64,000 nt of DNA from Microvelia longipes (Eukaryota > Arthropoda > Insecta > Hemiptera > Veliidae). The DNA lies in assembly GCA_018340805.1 (NCBI GenBank), contig JACMZG010001908.1:34737294-34801293 (forward strand), given 5' to 3'. The notes under the pieces are model-generated. The model was not told where the DNA came from. It was given only the letters and a program-made list of their open reading frames with translations, and did not search any database. The position numbers were made by a program, and so were the translations under genes. Every line of letters begins with the position of its first letter. The stretch's first letter is position 1. Below, piece after piece: positions 58,336-64,000 of the stretch.

Positions 58336-58425
58336 TTATATGGTAAGGGTAGCAGGAGCCTGAATTAACTTTCCTTCATAACTACTTAGCAGAGGATTTA
58401 CTTCTTCACTTAGGAATTCTGTCAC
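58336..58425 (-). CDS. Adenylosuccinate lyase, last exon
   Basis: Follows gttcag on the - strand. Codes [20 protein letters not shown] and nine further residues to TAA (58338-58336). The length and the position of the conserved VxPLL..Y match the usual C-terminus. Confidence 0.93.
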   Translation of the reverse strand: MTEFLSEEVNPLLSSYEGKLIQAPATLTI

Positions 58426-60194
58426 CTGAACAGTTAATACAAATAATGGAAAATATTACTTATCTCCAGACAGTGTATTTTTTTATGTCCATTGACTAGT
58501 TTTTAAGGAATAAAGAAGCACTTTTCACTCCCTTGGGAGTAAAAAGTAACTTTTACTTCTTTGGGAATATAATTAGGCTTCTAAACATTTCTTTATTTGT
58601 GCCCTTGATACCCTAGGCTAGAATTTATTTATATCCACTAAGTAGGTCAGATAGGTCTACTCTTCTCCTTCTGGTCGAGCTTCAAATTTGATGTGAAAAA
58701 GGGACCTATTAAGATTTGCAGGTCTTTGTTTAGATCCAACTTTAAATAGCAAAGGTTGGCTACACTGGGCATTGCAACCACCTGTTGGTCAGGTTATGAA
58801 ATGTTTGGACCGTTTATAACCTTACAAAAACAATGTGAACGTTTGCCGGTTTTGTAAGTTTTAATTAATTTTACATCAAGTAAGTAATGTTTTTGGATAT
58901 TTCCTAATAAACTCTGTCATCCTATCATATGAGTTTGTCGGAATGAACTGAACGAGTATGAGTAGGATTCAAGCCTTACAATATACCTCACCTCATCACG
59001 TCTTTTATCAGGTGATATTCTTTATTTGATGAATTTACCCTATTGCAAGGCACTTTTGCCTCTTCTAATCTGTCTGCTGATATCAGGTTAAAGCAGATAT
59101 CATTCTCCTGTTAACTGCGCATGTCACTTCTACTATGCTCCAGGTACCGTTCTACAGGTACTTGCCACTCTATGCCTCTTCTCTTGTTTAGTTAGGCCAT
59201 ATACTTTCTACATTACTAGGGCAATTATCCTAGAAGCCAGTTTGGCTCATTTAGCTAGTCATTAGTCATTAAGAAACCCTAGTCAGAATCAAGTTACACT
59301 AGCTACTTTTATTATTAAGGCATACCTAGATACATATCAAAATCTTATATTTATTCATATTTGTGTATTTACTTAATTAATCAAAAATATATACTTAAGT
59401 AATTAATCAAGTATATTAATTATTTTATTAGTAAATTATTTTATGTCTAGCTTTAAGATCCTATCCTACTCTGGTTAGATCTGGTTCCTTTCCAGCTCTT
59501 TCTACTTCAGTAACTTAACCAGGCATGTAAGGCCCTCTAAGCCTGAACAGAGTTATTACTTGCTACTTAACCCAATCTGGCACAAAATGGGTCAAAATAT
59601 TGTCAAACATACTTTTGGTTAAAGTGTACATATATTACAGCTAACTCATAATACAACATAATGTAATATATAAGACCAACAATATCACAAAAACCCTGAG
59701 AAAGATTAATAAAAAAACTTAATAAAAATACTAGAGAATGATTAGAAAATAAAGCTAAGCCAATATTAACAACAGGTATGATGCAATAAATTGAATCATT
59801 GTAATGATAGATCTCAAAACATTGTTTTGTCACTTTGCTTGATGTTATTGGGAAACAAGAAGCAAATGAAGAAAATATCTCAGATAGCCTTAGTTCACGC
59901 ACTTGGTGAAATGAAGTGGTGGCTACTCTTCTTAAAGGTTAATAAGGAGAGAAAATGTTCTTAAGGTCTTTGAAACATTCTTGAATTTTAATAAAACACA
60001 TAGAAACATACATCATTTTAAAACAAGAGGCCTTAGGTCTCTTTGCCTCTCTCCATAAACAATAGGGGTTGGGACATTAACAAGGTTGATTTATGTAACA
60101 AGTTTCATTTTGATTCCTAAACCATTCAAAAGTTATCGTGTCCCATAGAAACGTCTAGGAACAAAAATTTTGTTCAACATACATACATATATAT

Positions 60195-60275
<81 letters not shown>

Positions 60276-62826
60276 CCTCAACAATACATATATTCTTGAT
60301 CAGTGAGACCCTCCTTCCAAAAAAAAAACTACCTCCCCAACTCCCCCTTCATGAACCCAATCTTATAAGCTAATTTTTTCTTTGTAAATTCCCTAAAAAA
60401 TAATACTCCACTAGTCAGCTAAAATTAGAGTCATGGAGTCATCATTTTTTAAAAAACTATCACTAGTGCCTCCCTACACTGCAGACCAGTCACATAACAG
60501 TAATATTAATAATAATAAATCCAAACCTGATCAAGACTCCGATCCTTTTCTACTTACTTAACAAAGTGGTGACTCTAATTAGGTAAAAATAATCATTCCC
60601 AAGTAAACTTTTAGGAATCAATAACTTTACTAATGTAACTATAATAAACCAATTATAAAGAAAGATAGAGAGATTTACCTGTTGAGGAGCTCTTCCAATA
60701 AATGTAGAAGGGTCCATGATGGCATCTAGCTGTCCCACAATGTTTGAAAAGAAAGGATGTTTTCTAACTCTATCAACTAAATCATTCTGTCTACCATGTA
60801 TTTTAACTTCAGCACCAGCTTCTTGAGATAAAACTCTTATGTGTTCATGACAAACCTTACAAAAAATAAATTATTATTAGATGTATTATGGTATTTAATA
60901 TTCAAGGGCAAATATTATAAAAAATGTTCAATTCCGCTCTTTCAGATTCTGGTTAAATTGATTTTGAGAGAAAACTATCTTGACATTAAGCAAAATTTTT
61001 ATTTTCCATTATAATTGGTATTTCTTTTTCAAAGTGACCTTGGATGATGATTCAAGGTCAATTTGAAAAAGGTCCAAGGAAACTTTCTTTCCCAAACTGC
61101 AGCCAGCATTTTCATCAGAATTGCATCAAATTTGGCATGTCCTATAGTGAACTCTGCATCTAGTATCATGTGGCATAACGCGTCTTTTTATAACAGGGGA
61201 ATAAATCAGAGCAATAGGCCACTTATTGGTGTTCTTAGTGAAAACCTGTAAAAGTAAAGGATGCCTTCTTAATCTATTTACCCCCTAAACAAGTCTACTG
61301 AGACACAGAAAGTTATCGACTTGTTTACACTTGATTTTACTTACACTTGAAGTTTTGGTACAGGAACGCTGGCTAGACCATATGTCTGCCATCTAAGGTA
61401 AGTCTAAGCAGGATAAGTACTTAGTACATGCGAAGGAGTTTCCTCCTCCTCCTCTCACAATCTACACATGGGACTAGCTGCCAATCCTACCAGGTGTTAG
61501 GATTGTTGGGTGTTAGGATCCAGTAAGAGTTTCTTTGAGTAGAGTTTGAGAGCAGGCAAAAATGGCAACTTCAGCTTGGAAAATTGTGGCAAATCTCCCT
61601 AGACTTAAACTGGTGTTATGCCAGGGTTCCTCACACAACATGCCAGCCCCTGACATCTCCTCCATCCAAGAACCATTTAGGGTAGGAAGGTATGACATGA
61701 ATCTTAAGTTCCCAATTTTCCCAAGACAAGGCCAAATGGGTCCAAGTAGACTCAAAATTCCACCGAGCTTCCATGCTATCCTGTCTCATGGTGGCAGCTG
61801 GGCAAATTTCCACTAATCTAGCTCAGATAGAACCATGACCAATGTTAGAATGATACCCTCAGCATTGGCCTTCACAATGTAGGCGTTATAAGCTGCCATA
61901 GCATCATACTTTAAATAGAGGTTAAGCTGAGGAAACCCTGTTATAACCTCTAAAGCCAAGGGGGGATTCTCATGGCACCCACGATGCCCCTGAAAGCCAT
62001 TCGTTGAAGATGTAATGGCATCCTCAGAACTCAACATGGTAATTTGGAGCAGGATAAAAACTCTACCTGTCTATCTCCACCAGCCTTAACAACAGCCATA
62101 ATAATATTTTCAGTAGCCATAAAAGGTAGTTCTTCAGAAATATGTTTCTTAATAACTTCAGGATAAACTACAAGACCCTCAACTATGTTCATTAAAGTGA
62201 TCAGTATGGCATCAGCACAGAGGAAAGCTTCAGATAGAGTCAGTCTCCTGAAATTAAACACGGCATCAGATTAGTCAACTAATTGCTTTCTTACATTTGA
62301 GAAAAGAGAGAGTATTAAAATAAAAAAATTGTGATATCAGGGAATACCCACGGTTTTTATATATATTTACTGTCACAATATATTTAGTATGGTATGTCAA
62401 GAAGTTTTTGATACCAGGTGCCATATTTGAATAAAAAATGGTAGGATTATCAATATCATTTTACTGACAAAAATTTTCTGTCTAAACTCAGCAACACTGA
62501 ATGGCCACTCATTCGTATAAAACACAATACTTTCCTTTATACAGACGGTATGAATAGGAAAAGTAAAAACCCAAATATCAACTCATAATTGACAAAACCA
62601 GTGGTAACCTATTAGCAGAGTCATCCAACGTCCTCTCAAGCCACTGAGTAGCAGCAGTGTTAGCAGCATTGCTATGAAGTGCAATAAGATGTCTGGATAA
62701 AGCACAGCACCTCTCACTCCTCATTGGGTTTCGTTTATATGCCATAGCAGATGAACCAATCTGAGTTTTCTCAAAGGGTTCTTCAATTTCTTTCATATTT
62801 GCAAGTAATCTCAAATCTGTACACAT
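58336..62826 (-). CDS. Adenylosuccinate lyase, C-terminal four exons (5' part outside window)
   Basis: Adenylosuccinate lyase (the ADSL family) releases fumarate from SAICAR and from adenylosuccinate in purine synthesis. It works as a cytosolic homotetramer. Four exons join in frame: 62826-62609, 62247-62067, 60855-60679 and 58425-58336, giving the last 221 residues. The first carries the fumarase/aspartase signature [16 protein letters not shown]. The later ones carry [28 protein letters not shown] and [12 protein letters not shown], all hallmarks of the animal enzyme. In animal homologues known to me the signature reads SSAMP; here it is SSAMA, otherwise unremarkable. The gene runs convergently toward the ABCH gene and its upstream exons lie beyond base 64,000. 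Coordinates span introns. Confidence 0.95.
58426..60678 (-). other. Last intron of adenylosuccinate lyase
   Basis: 2.25 kb, AT-rich, with a dispersed-repeat edge near 60,027 and a TA tract at 60,184. No coding sequence recognised. Confidence 0.7.
60184..60275. repeat. TA microsatellite
   Basis: Imperfect (TA)n in the last adenylosuccinate lyase intron. Confidence 0.9.
60679..60855 (-). CDS. Adenylosuccinate lyase exon, penultimate
   Basis: Acceptor is gtaag; 59 whole codons from [14 protein letters not shown] to [10 protein letters not shown], then gtaaat. Confidence 0.95.
61376..62037 (-). pseudogene. Degenerate RNase H-type non-LTR remnant in an adenylosuccinate lyase intron
   Basis: On the - strand, fragments in changing frames read [16 protein letters not shown] (61990-61850), then [16 protein letters not shown] (about 61600) and a zinc motif region with [11 protein letters not shown] near 61440. 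Together these follow the usual RT-end/RNase H/zinc order. Several frameshifts. It lies sense to the host gene. Confidence 0.65.
62067..62247 (-). CDS. Adenylosuccinate lyase exon, central helices
   Basis: Follows tttcag on the - strand. Codes [18 protein letters not shown] through [15 protein letters not shown] and ends CAG|gtagag. 181 bases, in phase with both neighbours. Confidence 0.95.
62609..62826 (-). CDS. Adenylosuccinate lyase exon with lyase signature
   Basis: On the - strand it follows ttatgtag and begins [20 protein letters not shown]. The flexible signature loop [16 protein letters not shown] carries the catalytic serine pair. Ends TDDSANR-type sequence (LDDSAN) at AATAG|gttacc. 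Confidence 0.95.
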
Positions 62827-64000
62827 CTACATAACAAAATATTATAATTAGAAATAACCTTTCATTAGTAATATATAAGTAAGAACCAAGAAAGAACCTA
62901 TTAAAGTCAATATAGCTATAGTTGTTTTTACTGTTCATCATGTATACTCTAAGTATGTATAAAAATAAGGTGTTGGAGACTAAAATCTGAAACCCAGATG
63001 TCATGAGAATCATTCATTTCAGGCATTTTTAAGTCCTCTTGAGAGGTTTTTATCAATTTGTCTATCAGTGACTCTGTATTTAGGCTAAAAAGTTAAAACT
63101 TGGGATAAAAATCAATATTTAGGTCTTGCGCTATCTAGAAAATATTCTTTTTATGACATCATTAATGACCAAGAAAATTTTTAGAAAATACATAAAAACA
63201 TTGGAACAATGAAATCAATCAATATGCAATATGAAGACATAATTATTCATATATGATAATATGTAGACATATACAGGGTGTTTCATATAAAGTGTCCACC
63301 AGAAAAGGAGGTGATAGTACTCCTCAAAAAGGAAAAAAAAAATGTCCTATATTATAAACCCCGATCTCCAACCGTTTTCCCACAAATTCAAATTTAATAT
63401 TTAAAAAAAATATTTGACCTCACATCATGAAATTGTTAATAGGGATTTAACTATTCAAGCTAGAAAGGCGAAATTGGTATCATTAGAAAGCAGAGTAAAT
63501 TTCCTAAAGGACAAACTACTAATTATGTCAAATATTTGGAACTACTGCCCAAAATTTTGCATGAAACATGATTTTTTTTTAAAAAAATGAATTTTATGGA
63601 ATTTTTGTAGTGGGCATTAGAGGAATAAGAGATGAGCAAAAGTTCAGCAAGAACGGGAAACACTTCTCTTATGATTGCCTTTAAGAAAAGTTAAATAATT
63701 TTATACATTCAATAGTCAAAATTTTAAGCCATTCTTCCTAGAAGTTGGAAAAACTGATATTTTTTTGGGCATTTTTTGCATATGTCTACAATGTTAATTA
63801 CATGGTAATAAATAATTAAAACTCTCTAAAGCAAGGGAAAAGAGTGGTTTTAGAGAAAAATGTGTAAGAATGAAATAGGTTTATTTTACCTTCTAGAGTC
63901 TAAAAATCGTATTATTAAATTATTTTTGAAAATAAAATATTTTGTTAAATAACACATTTCACTTTATACGACAAAAATGATCAGTTTTTACAACTTCTAG
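62827..64000 (-). other. Upstream adenylosuccinate lyase intron, cut by the window end
   Basis: Holds a 5S-like SINE fragment (63005) and, from about 63,273, sequence beginning CAGGGTGTTTCATATAAAGT that looks like the edge of another transposon. No exon seen before the end. Confidence 0.6.
63005..63265 (+). repeat. 5S-like SINE family, 5' fragment (adenylosuccinate lyase intron)
   Basis: CAGGCATTTTTAAGTCCTC, TCAATTTGTCTATCAGTGAC and TTTTTATGACATCATTAAT follow the family body; it stops before the 5S module. Confidence 0.5.

Noticed and set aside
61562..61816. 84-codon + strand frame in the adenylosuccinate lyase intron
   Set aside because: Antisense shadow of the degenerate RNase H remnant.

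Overview
This is an AT-rich eukaryotic nuclear window, most likely from an arthropod and probably an insect. It has two intron-rich protein genes with GT..AG splice sites, many TA/CA microsatellites, several SINE-like families, a Penelope-like retroelement and non-LTR retrotransposon debris. The order cannot be fixed from sequence alone. The organism call rests on the ABCH-type transporter, a subfamily best known from arthropods, and on the overall repeat landscape.

Layout: 1-22,100 holds no recognisable host gene. It contains SINE copies, microsatellites, a 640-base assembly gap (4512-5151) and one copy (7801-9309) of a large composite palindromic repeat. From 22,523 to 53,855 on the + strand lies one complete gene, assembled here from 15 coding exons that splice in frame into 695 residues. 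It is an ABC half-transporter (nucleotide-binding domain first, then six membrane segments) of the ABCH type. Its introns carry most of the interesting DNA: 5S-rRNA-like SINE copies, two more copies of the composite palindrome (introns 4 and 13), 3' ends of RNase H-type non-LTR elements (introns 5 and 8), a terminal-inverted-repeat element (intron 8) and a decayed Penelope-like element (intron 13). From 53,856 to 58,335 is a convergent intergenic stretch with two short fold-back elements. From 58,336 rightward on the - strand are the last four coding exons of adenylosuccinate lyase, an enzyme of purine synthesis. Its 5' exons lie beyond the window.

The two host genes are convergent, and nothing in the sequence suggests that they work together. 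The features that best repay attention are: (i) a three-copy, ~1.5-1.7 kb composite element. Its 660-bp palindrome has arms nearly mirror-identical within two of the copies but different between copies, and its central spacer is inverted between copies. (ii) A set of short CTGATGA...GAAA hammerhead-like motifs, two of them arranged as inverted pairs, together with a Penelope-like element. (iii) A repeat family carrying the internal-promoter half of 5S rRNA near its 3' end. (iv) A Penelope-like reverse transcriptase that has lost its first catalytic motif in frame.
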